Notes under the pieces: generated by a model
What the model was told of the DNA's origin: nothing
Database searches by the model: none
Seen by the model: the letters and a program-made list of their open reading frames with translations, nothing else
DNA from: CAYFVR01 sp046541515
GTDB taxonomy: Bacteria; Desulfobacterota; Desulfobacteria; Desulfobacterales; Desulfococcaceae
Length of the DNA: 5,841 bases
NCBI GenBank assembly: GCA_046541515.1
Contig: JBKHDD010000242.1
Location: 1 to 5,841, forward strand
Direction of reading: 5' to 3'
Made by a program: the position numbers and the translations under genes
Part shown: positions 1 through 5,841 of the stretch, piece by piece
Layout: the number at the start of each line of letters is the position of its first letter
How positions within the stretch are numbered: the stretch's first letter is position 1

Positions 1-491
1 TAAAAACCGAGTACCGGGTAAAGGCGGGACAGGGGTAGGCGTTGTCTCCCGGGGTGAAGCGAGAATACTTGAAATTTTGATTTCCATATGGGTAAGGTGG
101 CCCTTGTTGGAATGGGTAGTCGAATCACTCGAATTCCTCCGGTTCCCCGCCCCCAACCGGCTGCGCCTCCCTCCCGATCCGAAGACGAAAGCGCGATTCT
201 CGTCTTTTCGCCGTTTGACCGGCCCAGGTGCGCAGGCAGTGCCGGCAAAGGTGGGTCCGAGCGCCAAATGTTCGCCCAATCCATCGACCCCAAATACGGC
301 GCGCCCCTGTGGCGGCTGGTTTCGGAGGAGGCGGTTTCGGGCTGATTTGGGGGGTTGGCCAGTCCGCATCAAAAAAATCGGCGAAGCCGCTCGCCCCGGT
401 TTGCCATGCGCCCCGAATCCACCGGCTGGAAACCCGTTGCCAAATTTCCGCCGTTTGATAAGCTTGGCCAAAAATCGACGATGGAGGGACC
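1..491. other. Gene-free region upstream of the toxin-antitoxin operon
   Basis: I see no gene here that I can support. Several frames stay open because the DNA is GC-rich, but their translations are low-complexity Arg/Pro/Gly/Ala strings with no recognisable domain and no convincing ribosome binding site. The region contains a weak inverted repeat (AAGACGA at 182-188 with TCGTCTT at 200-206, 11-nt loop, followed by TT) and a 10-base direct repeat CGCCGTTTGA at 209-218 and 449-458. Both are short enough to be chance. The promoter of the toxin-antitoxin operon presumably lies in the last 100 bases, but no good -35/-10 pair is visible. The stretch could be decayed coding sequence or an ordinary intergenic region. 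Confidence 0.6.
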
Positions 492-716
492 ATGACATTT
501 CCGGTCGAAGTGTTGGAGGCGGAAGCCTTGAATCTGCCGGTTGCAGAGCGGGCGCGTTTGGCGGCCAAACTGATTCAAAGTTTGGAAGAAGACTCAAGCG
601 TCGAAGCCGCCTGGGCGGAAGAGGTGGAACGCCGCCACGCCGAGGTGGAAAGCGGGGAGGTTTCCCTTCTCCCCGGGGCGGAGGCGTTGGCGCGGTTGAA
701 GGCCGAGTTTCAATGA
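492..716 (+). CDS. Addiction-module antitoxin, TIGR02574/PF09720-type
   Basis: Antitoxin of a type II toxin-antitoxin pair. By family knowledge it should bind and neutralise the toxin encoded immediately downstream, and it is probably unstable. The 74-residue product matches the family in length and pattern: an N-terminal helix with the LPVAERARLAAKLIQSLEE segment (residues 15-33), then an acidic helix with AWAEEVERRHAEVESGEV (40-57), and the typical short tail with an A..A..RLKAEF ending. Such proteins lack an obvious DNA-binding domain. The start at 492 has GGAGGG at 483-488, a rather short 3-nt gap. The TGA stop (714-716) overlaps the toxin ATG (713-715), so the two genes are very likely co-transcribed and translationally coupled. 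Hand-counted GC is about 61%. Family assignment is firm; activity is inferred. Confidence 0.9.
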   Translation: MTFPVEVLEAEALNLPVAERARLAAKLIQSLEEDSSVEAAWAEEVERRHAEVESGEVSLLPGAEALARLKAEFQ

Positions 717-1006
717 AATATTCACTGCACCCCGGGGCAGATTTCGATCTTCGGGAAGCGGCGAAGTATTATCGAAAGCATGGGGGCAATGAATTAGCTA
801 CGATTTTTCTGAGAGAATTTGAACGGGTCGTTCACTTGTTGTTGGACCATCCTTTTTTGGGGGCGATATGGAGGCATGGGAAACGGCGATTTATCCTTAA
901 ACATTTCCCTTACTCTGTGATTTACTCGGCAAATGAACAGGAAATTGTCGTTCTGGCCGTTGCCCGTCAAAGTCGACACCCGGAATATTGGAAAAATCGA
1001 AAATAG
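713..1006 (+). CDS. RelE/ParE-superfamily toxin
   Basis: Toxin partner of the preceding antitoxin. The 97-residue length is normal for RelE/ParE proteins. Visible family features are an N-terminal strand followed by the helical DFDLREAAKYYRKHG segment (residues 10-24), a second helix ending at the P-F-L-G turn (47-50), the basic strand RHGKRRFILKHFPYSVIYS (54-72), and the C-terminal strand LAVARQSRHPEYWKNR (81-96). The HPEYWK-R ending is common in the ParE-like branch. Whether it cleaves mRNA (RelE-like) or poisons gyrase (ParE-like) cannot be read from the sequence. The ATG at 713 overlaps the antitoxin stop in ATGA and has GAAGG at 698-702. An in-frame extension upstream is open but runs out of frame through the antitoxin gene and is not credible. 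Hand-counted GC is about 46%, well below the antitoxin's 61%. The gene ends in TAG and converges on the nuclease gene. Confidence 0.9.
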   Translation: MKYSLHPGADFDLREAAKYYRKHGGNELATIFLREFERVVHLLLDHPFLGAIWRHGKRRFILKHFPYSVIYSANEQEIVVLAVARQSRHPEYWKNRK

Positions 1007-1035
1007 AACAGCTAAGCAGGTGGGCTTGACACCAT

Positions 1036-1066
1036 AAAAAACGGCGGAGCCACCCGGCCCCGCCGT
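1036..1066 (-). terminator. Rho-independent terminator of the nuclease gene
   Basis: On the - strand a GC-rich hairpin (ACGGCGG at 1060-1066 pairing with CCGCCGT at 1041-1047, plus an inner 3-bp GGC/GCC stem at 1056-1058 and 1049-1051 with a 4-nt loop) is followed directly by a run of six T (complement of 1036-1041). It lies about 40 bp past the nuclease stop. On the + strand the downstream sequence is ccatttc, so it would be a poor terminator for the toxin gene, although the hairpin may still protect that transcript's 3' end. Confidence 0.85.
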
Positions 1067-1103
1067 CCATTTCAACTCCCGCGTCCGATACGGACGCCGC
1101 CGC

Positions 1104-3947
1104 CTATTTCAAAAGCCCCCGCCACCGGGGCGGCCATTGCCGCTCCGCCCGGACGGTGGAATCGTACAGGGGGCCGTCGTCCACCAGCCGCTTCCACCGG
1201 CCTTGGGACGTGGGCACGCCCACCGTCGCCTCGCCGGAGCAGGTGGCGCCCGCCGCGTTTTCGGCCGTGAAGAAGATGTGGTACACCCGGCCGTTTTTCC
1301 ACGGAAGCCGCTCCGCCCGCACCCGGGCCACCGATTCGCCCACCCCGGCGGCGTCCGGCGCCGTGACGCCCGCGAACCAGCCGTTCACCGGCTCGTCCTG
1401 AAAAATGGCGTCGATGGTGATCGTCACCGGCCCGCCGTCGGCGCTCTCCACCCCTTCGATGGACACCGGAATCAACTTCCGGTTCGGCGGCCAGATTTCC
1501 GCAATGCTCGCCACCGCCCCATCGCAATTGATCGACGAACCCGAACCCGGCGAAAGCCCCACGATCACCGGATCGTGATCCGAAGAGCGGAAGGGGTTTT
1601 CCTCGAAAAGCGCGTCCTGGGCGTCCTTCTTGAACGTGGTGTCGTAATCCAAAATGTCCGGCTCGTCGGCGTTGATGTGCCACTCCGTCACCCCGGTCAC
1701 CTGCGCCGCCATGGACGGATTGGCCAGGGCGTGATCCAAATAGCCGAACTGGCCGTCGAACACGAAGGAATAGGCCAGCTCCCCCTCGTATTCGGCGATC
1801 AAATCCAGATAGTCGTCCTCCGTGTCCAGCACCCCGTCCGGCCCGGCCAGGATTTCGAAAATCGGGTCTTCCTTGTCGTAGGCGTTCAGGTCGCCGGTGA
1901 TCAGCACGTCCGGGTCTCCCGCGCCGGTGGGGTCGGCCGCCAGCCATTCCACCATGGCCCGCGCCGCGTCGGTCCGGGTCCCGTTGCAGTTGCCCTGCGC
2001 CGGATCGTCGTCCCCGTCCCCGCAGGCGGAGCCCTTGGACTTGAGATGGTTCACCGCCACCGTGAACATCTCGCCCGTGGCGATTTCTTCGAAGCTCTGG
2101 GCCAGCACCGGCCGGTTCTTGTCGTCGTTAAAGCGGGGGTCCACCGAGCCGTCCAGAATCGCGAAACCGCCCGCGGGGGCCACCGTATCTGTATTATAAA
2201 GGATGCCCACCCGGATGGCGTCGGTCCCGATCACGCCGGTGTCGATGAAATCGTAGCGCCCCGAACCGAGCAGATCGTTCAGCCCCGCCGCGATGTCCGC
2301 CAGCGGTTCCACCCCGGTCGTGTTTTCCATTTCGATCAGTCCGAACACGTCGGCTTCGATGGCGGCCAGGGCGGCGAGAATCTTGGCCCGCTGCCGTTCG
2401 AATTCCTCCGCGTCGTCCGCGCCCCGGCAGCCCAGGTTTTGGCCGGGACCGCAAATCGGCCCGGCGTCGTCCAGGGTGAGGAAATAGTTCAGCACGTTGA
2501 AGCTGGCCGCGGTCAACCGGCCGCCCACCGGCGCCGGATTTTCTTCGCGCGGATTTGTCGCCGTGTAGTTCGCGCCTTGGGTCGGTTGCAGCCGATACCG
2601 GCCAAAGGCGTAACTCAACACGCCGGTGGCGTTTTCCACAAGGTCTCCGCCCCGGAACCGGTTGGCCAGGTCAAATTCCATTCCGTTGGGATGAATCGCC
2701 GGGTCGGGATTCTGGCTCGCGCGCCCGTCGTCCAGGGTGATCCGGCCGCGGGCGTTGAGATCGGCCAGGGCCTCGGCCTCGGGCGAGAAAGGTTCGAACA
2801 CGGCGGTGGGTTGAAACGGCCGATCCTGGCCGTCCGCCGGCAGGGCCAGAACAATTTCGCCGAACCGGTCGAAATTGAAATATTCGGAAATGACCAGCGG
2901 CTGGGGAAACGCGACCCGCATTCCCTCGTAGGCTTCGAAATCTTCCGCCGAATCCAGGGGAAAAATCAGCTCCGCCGGGGCCGGAAGGGGAAGGGCGCCG
3001 CAAACCGTCGCCGTCACGCTCCCGAGCTGGGTTTGGCCGAAAAATTCCTCCACCGTGCCCCGAACCCGCACCCGGTCGCCCAAAACCACGTCGGGAATGT
3101 CCGCGCCGGAGGCGAAGACGAAGATTCCCTCGGAGGTGGCCGGATTGCCGTCGTCCTCCAGCGATTGCACGAAAAAGCCGTTCAGGTCGCCGTTGTCCGG
3201 AAACCCGGCCGGCGGCAGATCGGTGTTCGGCAATTCGTTGTTCTGAAAGTCGCCCACCACCACGCCCTCGACGACCACGGAGGCCCCCAGCAGCGGGCTT
3301 TCCGCGCCCTCGCCCTGGATGGCGGAGATGGGGGTGAAATCAAAGGCGTCCTCGCAATTCAGTTCGTCCACCGAACCTTCGGAGAATGTCTGGCCCGCGT
3401 TGCAATCCCCGAAGGTTTCGGGCTGCGGCGAGGCCCAGGCGAAATCCTCGGCGAAAAATCCGGTCCCGGAAAGTTGAAGAGAGGCCCCCACCGGGGTGGC
3501 GCCGGATTCGGACGCCCCGATGTCCACGCTGGTGGTCCCCGCCGCCGGGCCGTCCACGGCGGCAAAGGCGCCCTCGTAGCTTAAAAACTGAACGACCTGG
3601 TTCAGGTCGTTCACCAGGGCCAGGCCGTCGGGCGAACCGTTTTGGATGCCCGCTTGGAACCGGGCCACCGTGCCGAAGCCGCCGCATTGATCCGGAATGG
3701 CGCCGGAAAGCGGGATTTCGCCGTAGCTCCCGCCGCCGTTGCCGTTGTAAAGCACCACCCGCCAACCGGTCAAATCGGTTCCGGCCGGCCCGGCGATCTC
3801 CACCGCTTCGTCGGTGTCGGCGCCGTCGTTGTCGTAATGGATTTCGTTGATGAACACCGCCGTTTGGGCCAGCGCCACGCCTGAAAATCCGAAAAACGTC
3901 ATGAGAAAAACCAACAAACCAGAGACCGCGAAAAATCGTGCGCTCAT
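1104..3947 (-). CDS. ExeM/NucH-family secreted endonuclease (EEP superfamily)
   Basis: Predicted exported, metal-dependent nuclease of the DNase I-like endonuclease/exonuclease/phosphatase (EEP) fold, probably acting on extracellular DNA. The 947 residues begin with a signal peptide (1-27, hydrophobic core at about 8-25, likely cleavage after ALA before QTAV). A lamin-tail-like domain follows at about 30-180 (VFINEIHYDNDGADTDEAVE). An OB-fold-like region at about 205-315 contains VVVEGVVVGDFQ and GDRVRVRGTVEEF. The EEP domain (about 478-798) has all expected motifs: ASFNVLNYF (N484), GLIEMEN (E539), VNHLKSKG (H634), TGDLNAY (D686, N688), YLDHAL (D738, H739) and SSDHDP (D790, H791). An Ig-like module (about 806-912) and a VDDGPLYDST tail end the protein. 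Ten cysteines, several closely paired (499/507, 642/654, 808/903), suit a disulfide-bonded secreted protein. The ATG start is fixed by AAGGAGGA just upstream and by the signal peptide. No GlyGly-CTERM tail is present. Activity is inferred from intact motifs. Confidence 0.92.
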   Translation of the reverse strand: MSARFFAVSGLLVFLMTFFGFSGVALAQTAVFINEIHYDNDGADTDEAVEIAGPAGTDLTGWRVVLYNGNGGGSYGEIPLSGAIPDQCGGFGTVARFQAGIQNGSPDGLALVNDLNQVVQFLSYEGAFAAVDGPAAGTTSVDIGASESGATPVGASLQLSGTGFFAEDFAWASPQPETFGDCNAGQTFSEGSVDELNCEDAFDFTPISAIQGEGAESPLLGASVVVEGVVVGDFQNNELPNTDLPPAGFPDNGDLNGFFVQSLEDDGNPATSEGIFVFASGADIPDVVLGDRVRVRGTVEEFFGQTQLGSVTATVCGALPLPAPAELIFPLDSAEDFEAYEGMRVAFPQPLVISEYFNFDRFGEIVLALPADGQDRPFQPTAVFEPFSPEAEALADLNARGRITLDDGRASQNPDPAIHPNGMEFDLANRFRGGDLVENATGVLSYAFGRYRLQPTQGANYTATNPREENPAPVGGRLTAASFNVLNYFLTLDDAGPICGPGQNLGCRGADDAEEFERQRAKILAALAAIEADVFGLIEMENTTGVEPLADIAAGLNDLLGSGRYDFIDTGVIGTDAIRVGILYNTDTVAPAGGFAILDGSVDPRFNDDKNRPVLAQSFEEIATGEMFTVAVNHLKSKGSACGDGDDDPAQGNCNGTRTDAARAMVEWLAADPTGAGDPDVLITGDLNAYDKEDPIFEILAGPDGVLDTEDDYLDLIAEYEGELAYSFVFDGQFGYLDHALANPSMAAQVTGVTEWHINADEPDILDYDTTFKKDAQDALFEENPFRSSDHDPVIVGLSPGSGSSINCDGAVASIAEIWPPNRKLIPVSIEGVESADGGPVTITIDAIFQDEPVNGWFAGVTAPDAAGVGESVARVRAERLPWKNGRVYHIFFTAENAAGATCSGEATVGVPTSQGRWKRLVDDGPLYDSTVRAERQWPPRWRGLLK

Positions 3948-3950
3948 TCA

Positions 3951-3958
3951 TCCTCCTT
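3951..3958 (-). promoter_or_regulatory. Strong ribosome binding site of the nuclease gene
   Basis: On the - strand AAGGAGGA precedes the ATG at 3947 with only about 4 nt between GGAGG and the start. An out-of-frame ATG (3949-3951) overlaps it as ATGAATG. The downstream ATG is the correct one because only that frame gives the signal peptide and the nuclease. Confidence 0.75.
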
Positions 3959-3979
3959 GCGATGGAAAAAAAGAAATCT

Positions 3980-4018
3980 GGAAGAAATACCGGAAACGAC
4001 GGGGGAAGAAATACCGGA
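3980..4018. repeat. Perfect 15-bp direct repeat upstream of the nuclease
   Basis: GGAAGAAATACCGGA occurs at 3980-3994 and again at 4004-4018, start-to-start distance 24 bp, with 9 bp between copies. A weaker partial match (AAGAAATCTGGA, 3971-3982) adjoins the first copy. The repeats begin 33 bp upstream of the nuclease start codon, so they lie in its promoter or leader. Tandem binding sites for a regulator are one reading; an RNA-level element in the leader or a simple duplication are others. Confidence 0.8.
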
Positions 4019-4096
4019 TTTCGGTTAAGCGGGGATTCGAATTGCGTTCAAGAAAGGTGAAATTTCGGTTTCGAAGGACGGCAAGGGGGCGGAAAT

Positions 4097-4102
4097 ATTA
4101 TA
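4097..4102 (-). promoter_or_regulatory. Possible -10 element (TATAAT) for the nuclease gene
   Basis: A perfect TATAAT lies on the - strand in an AT-rich patch, about 150 bp upstream of the nuclease start. No matching -35 is visible at 16-18 bp spacing (the candidates read CCAGAA or CCCAGA), so the assignment is weak. If real, the transcript would have a leader of roughly 140 nt that includes both copies of the direct repeat. A competing weak pair closer in is TTGAAC (4046-4051) with CTTAAC 16 bp downstream. Confidence 0.25.
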
Positions 4103-4171
4103 AAATTCATAGGAGTTGTTCTGGGCGCCGAACCCCGGGCTCGGCCAAAAGCCAAGGCCCCCATCCTAATC

Positions 4172-4200
4172 TTGTCACTTTGCGGATGATCTGCTACGTC
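4172..4200 (+). promoter_or_regulatory. Possible promoter of the channel gene
   Basis: TTGTCA (4172-4177, five of six matches to the sigma-70 -35 consensus) is followed after 17 bp by TACGTC (4195-4200), a poor -10 that is preceded by an extended-type TG at 4192-4193. It would give a leader of about 120 nt before the channel start. The spacing is ideal but the -10 is weak. Confidence 0.3.
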
Positions 4201-4328
4201 ATTGTTTCATCGTCAAGGGGAAAACCGTCGTCTCCCGCGATCCGCCCGCCCCTGGGCGGCACGTCCAAATTTGGGATCGCCGTTTACGGACCTCAACCCG
4301 CCGCCTCGCCGTCCGAGGAATTCCCGAC

Positions 4329-5645
4329 ATGTTCGAAAAATACCTGGACCCCCAACGCCTTCTCTCCCTCGCCGGACAAGTGGGAAACTGGATCGTCCAA
4401 AAAGTCCTGACCGTCAACACCCTCGTCGAAGTCGGCGTCACCTTTTTCGTCCTGCTGCTCGGCCTGCTTCTGGCCCGGCCCCTCAAAAAGCGGCTGGAGC
4501 ACCTGACCGAAAACCGGGAATGGCTCAAAAAGATTCCGGAACGGCTGCGGAAGAACGTTCCCCCGCTCGTCAAGTTCATCGTCGTCATCGTCCTGCTGCA
4601 AGTGGCGCTGATCGGCGTCAAGCGCTTCGAGCTTTCCGGCGTCGTGGTGGGCACCGCCTCCCGGCTCCTCACCGCCTGGGTCATTATCCGGTTCTCCACC
4701 TCGCTCCTCAAAGATTCCAACTGGTCCCGGCTCATTTCCACCCTGGCCTGGTCCGCCGCTGCCCTGCACATCCTCAATCTGCTGGGGCCCACCATCAACC
4801 TGCTGGACCAGCTCGCCATTCAGCTGGGCGACGTTCGGGTCTCCGTGCTGCTGGTGGTCAAGGCCGTCGTCATTTTTACCGTGTTGCTCAAGCTGGCCTT
4901 TGGCGTTTCCGTGCTGCTGGAACGACGGCTGATGACCCTGGACGACCTGACCCCCTCGGTTCAGGTGCTGCTCTCCAAGGCGCTCAAGGTGACGCTGCTC
5001 GTCGTTGCCGTGGTGGCGACCCTGGGCAGCCTGGGGATCGATCTGTCCGCCTTCGCCTTCGTGGGCGGCGCCATCGGCGTCGGTATCGGTTTCGGCTTGC
5101 AGAAGGTCGTCTCCAACCTCATCAGCGGCATCATCCTCTTGCTGGACAAATCCATCAAGCCCGGCGACGTGATCGAGGTGGGCGACAGCTACGGCCGCAT
5201 TCATTCCCTGGGCGCGCGCTACGTCTCCGTGGTCACCCGCGACGGCTTCGAGTATCTGATTCCCAACGAGGACCTCATCACCCACCAGGTGATCAACTGG
5301 TCCTTTTCCAACAAGCTGGTGCGGATCAAAATCGGGGTGGGCGTCTCCTACGACGCCGACGTCCACCGGGCCCGGGAGCTGGTCGTCGAGGCCGCCAAAA
5401 AAACTCCCCGGGTGCTGGCCCATCCCGGGCCGGTCTGCCAGCTCAAGTCTTTCGGCAACAGCTCGTTGGACCTGGAGTTGCGCATCTGGATCTCCGACCC
5501 GGAAAAGGGCGTCTCCAACGTCGGCAGCGAGGTTCGGCTGGCCATCTGGGACGCCTTCCAGGAAAACGACATCGAAATCCCGTTCCCCCAACGCGACGTC
5601 CACATCAAATCCGCCCCGCCGGGCTCGCCGCCGGCGGAAGGGTAG
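4329..5645 (+). CDS. MscS-family mechanosensitive ion channel
   Basis: Inner-membrane channel that should open under membrane tension and release solutes during osmotic downshock. At 438 residues it is longer than E. coli MscS (286), because several transmembrane helices precede the core. Hydrophobic segments lie at about 33-50, 79-97, 104-121, 135-152, 169-197 and 213-236, then the pore helix at about 240-272. The pore helix has the Gly/Ala-rich face GGAIGVGIGFGLQKVVSNL (246-264), typical of the family's TM3. The cytoplasmic beta domain follows with KPGDVIEVGD (277-286), GRIHSLGARYVSVVTRDG (289-306) and LIPNEDLI (310-317). The C-terminal alpha/beta part ends in the usual IEIPFPQRDVHI (415-426). 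The ATG is supported by GAGGAA at 4315-4320 with an 8-nt gap. The 3' end overlaps a convergent - strand frame. Family assignment is secure; gating properties are not deducible. Confidence 0.93.
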   Translation: MFEKYLDPQRLLSLAGQVGNWIVQKVLTVNTLVEVGVTFFVLLLGLLLARPLKKRLEHLTENREWLKKIPERLRKNVPPLVKFIVVIVLLQVALIGVKRFELSGVVVGTASRLLTAWVIIRFSTSLLKDSNWSRLISTLAWSAAALHILNLLGPTINLLDQLAIQLGDVRVSVLLVVKAVVIFTVLLKLAFGVSVLLERRLMTLDDLTPSVQVLLSKALKVTLLVVAVVATLGSLGIDLSAFAFVGGAIGVGIGFGLQKVVSNLISGIILLLDKSIKPGDVIEVGDSYGRIHSLGARYVSVVTRDGFEYLIPNEDLITHQVINWSFSNKLVRIKIGVGVSYDADVHRARELVVEAAKKTPRVLAHPGPVCQLKSFGNSSLDLELRIWISDPEKGVSNVGSEVRLAIWDAFQENDIEIPFPQRDVHIKSAPPGSPPAEG

Positions 5646-5841
5646 GGGAGGGCGGAAGGCCGGTGGCCGCCCACCGCTCCTCCTCCGCCCGTTTCAGCCG
5701 GTTGAAGTCGGCGCCGCCCCAGGCGCTTTGGGCCATGCCGATCGCCAAAAAGGCGTCCGGCTCCACCCGGGAGACGACCTAGCGCAGATCGTAAATCTGG
5801 GAGCGGCGCACCGGGCAGTAGAGCATGGTGTGGGTGGTTTC
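5605..5841 (-). pseudogene. C-terminal part of a DUF2179 (YitT-like) membrane protein, broken by an in-frame TAG
   Basis: This - strand frame enters from the right edge and ends at TGA (5605-5607). The translation reads THTMLYCPVRRSQIYDLR, then TAG (5779-5781), then VVSRVEPDAFLAIGMAQSAWGG and a Pro/Ala-rich tail. This resembles the cytoplasmic DUF2179 domain at the end of YitT-type membrane proteins, whose pattern is a Leu-rich strand, a helix, and D/E-P-x-A-F-hydrophobic. Homology runs through the stop with no frameshift, so one codon, probably Gln or Arg, has become amber. Three other genes here (toxin, nuclease, channel) end in TAG, so TAG is a normal stop in this genome. Options are a recently inactivated gene, a protein lacking its last 57 residues, or a base-call error. 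The frame overlaps the channel gene by 41 bp. The N-terminal part lies outside the window. Confidence 0.6.

Larger units (their letters stand above)
3948..4328. other. Divergent intergenic region between nuclease and channel genes
   Basis: No gene is visible in these 381 bp. The nuclease-proximal half (3948-4110) is AT-richer and strikingly purine-rich on the + strand, so the nuclease mRNA leader would be pyrimidine-rich. It holds a 15-bp direct repeat, annotated separately. The channel-proximal half is GC-rich and holds small inverted repeats: GCCGA at 4127-4131 with TCGGC at 4141-4145, CCGCCC at 4242-4247 with GGGCGG at 4254-4259, and the palindrome CCAAATTTGG at 4265-4274. Promoters for both divergent genes must lie here or further out. 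No known riboswitch is recognised. Confidence 0.7.

Noticed and set aside
1..87. Possible start of a - strand gene leaving the left edge (ATG at 85-87)
   Set aside because: It has only 29 codons, no clear ribosome binding site, and a Pro/Thr-rich translation I cannot assign.
182..208. AAGACGA/TCGTCTT inverted repeat as an intrinsic terminator
   Set aside because: The stem is only 7 bp with an 11-nt loop and a very short T-run, and there is no identifiable gene upstream to terminate.
77..712. Upstream in-frame extension of the toxin gene
   Set aside because: It would read through the antitoxin gene in the wrong frame with a low-complexity translation. The ATGA overlap start at 713 gives a toxin of normal length.
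1137..3584. Very long open frame (over 800 codons) on the + strand opposite the nuclease gene
   Set aside because: Its translation is rich in His, Arg, Gly and Val with no domain, which is the usual mirror of a GC-rich gene with strong third-position bias. The opposite strand encodes a full nuclease with all motifs.
4293..5603. Long - strand frame of about 436 codons opposite the channel gene
   Set aside because: It is an Asp/Gly/Gln/His-rich antisense shadow. The + strand frame has the membrane helices and MscS motifs.
5661..5676. CGGTGG/CCACCG hairpin as a terminator of the channel gene
   Set aside because: The hairpin is followed by ctcctcctccgcc rather than a T-run, and it lies inside the convergent DUF2179 frame.
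5779..5781. TAG read as pyrrolysine or other recoding
   Set aside because: TAG ends three other genes in this window, DUF2179 proteins are not known pyrrolysine users, and no recoding signal is visible.
4202..5782. Long + strand frame of about 526 codons overlapping the channel gene
   Set aside because: It is an Arg/Pro/Ala-rich shadow of the MscS-family gene in another frame, with no domain and no supported start.

Overview
The window is GC-rich bacterial DNA, probably from a Gram-negative bacterium. The evidence is a long secreted nuclease with a Sec-type signal peptide, a multi-pass MscS-like channel, and a C-terminal module on the nuclease that I associate with extracellular proteins of proteobacteria in the old 'delta' sense and their relatives. 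That placement is an inference, and no RNA gene or other strong taxonomic marker is present. I see no CRISPR array, insertion sequence or tRNA.

Layout from left to right. Positions 1-491 hold no gene I can support. A two-gene type II toxin-antitoxin operon follows on the + strand: an addiction-module antitoxin (492-716), then a RelE/ParE-like toxin (713-1006) joined to it by an ATGA stop/start overlap. A rho-independent terminator at 1036-1066, oriented for the - strand, ends a convergent gene. That gene (1104-3947, - strand) encodes a 947-residue exported ExeM/NucH-type endonuclease with a lamin-tail-like N-terminus, an OB-fold-like region, a complete endonuclease/exonuclease/phosphatase catalytic domain and an Ig-like C-terminal module. 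The 381-bp divergent gap at 3948-4328 carries a perfect 15-bp direct repeat just upstream of the nuclease. A 438-residue MscS-family mechanosensitive channel (4329-5645, + strand) follows. At the right edge, a - strand reading frame (5605-5841) encodes the C-terminal end of a DUF2179-type membrane protein, broken by an in-frame TAG and overlapping the channel gene's 3' end.

The genes do not form a single pathway. The toxin-antitoxin pair is a self-contained module whose two genes differ clearly in base composition. The nuclease is probably used to degrade extracellular DNA for nutrients or biofilm turnover, and the channel protects against osmotic downshock. I found no convincing new multi-gene system. 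The items most worth a second look are the interrupted DUF2179 gene, the direct repeat in the nuclease leader, and the nuclease's C-terminal module.
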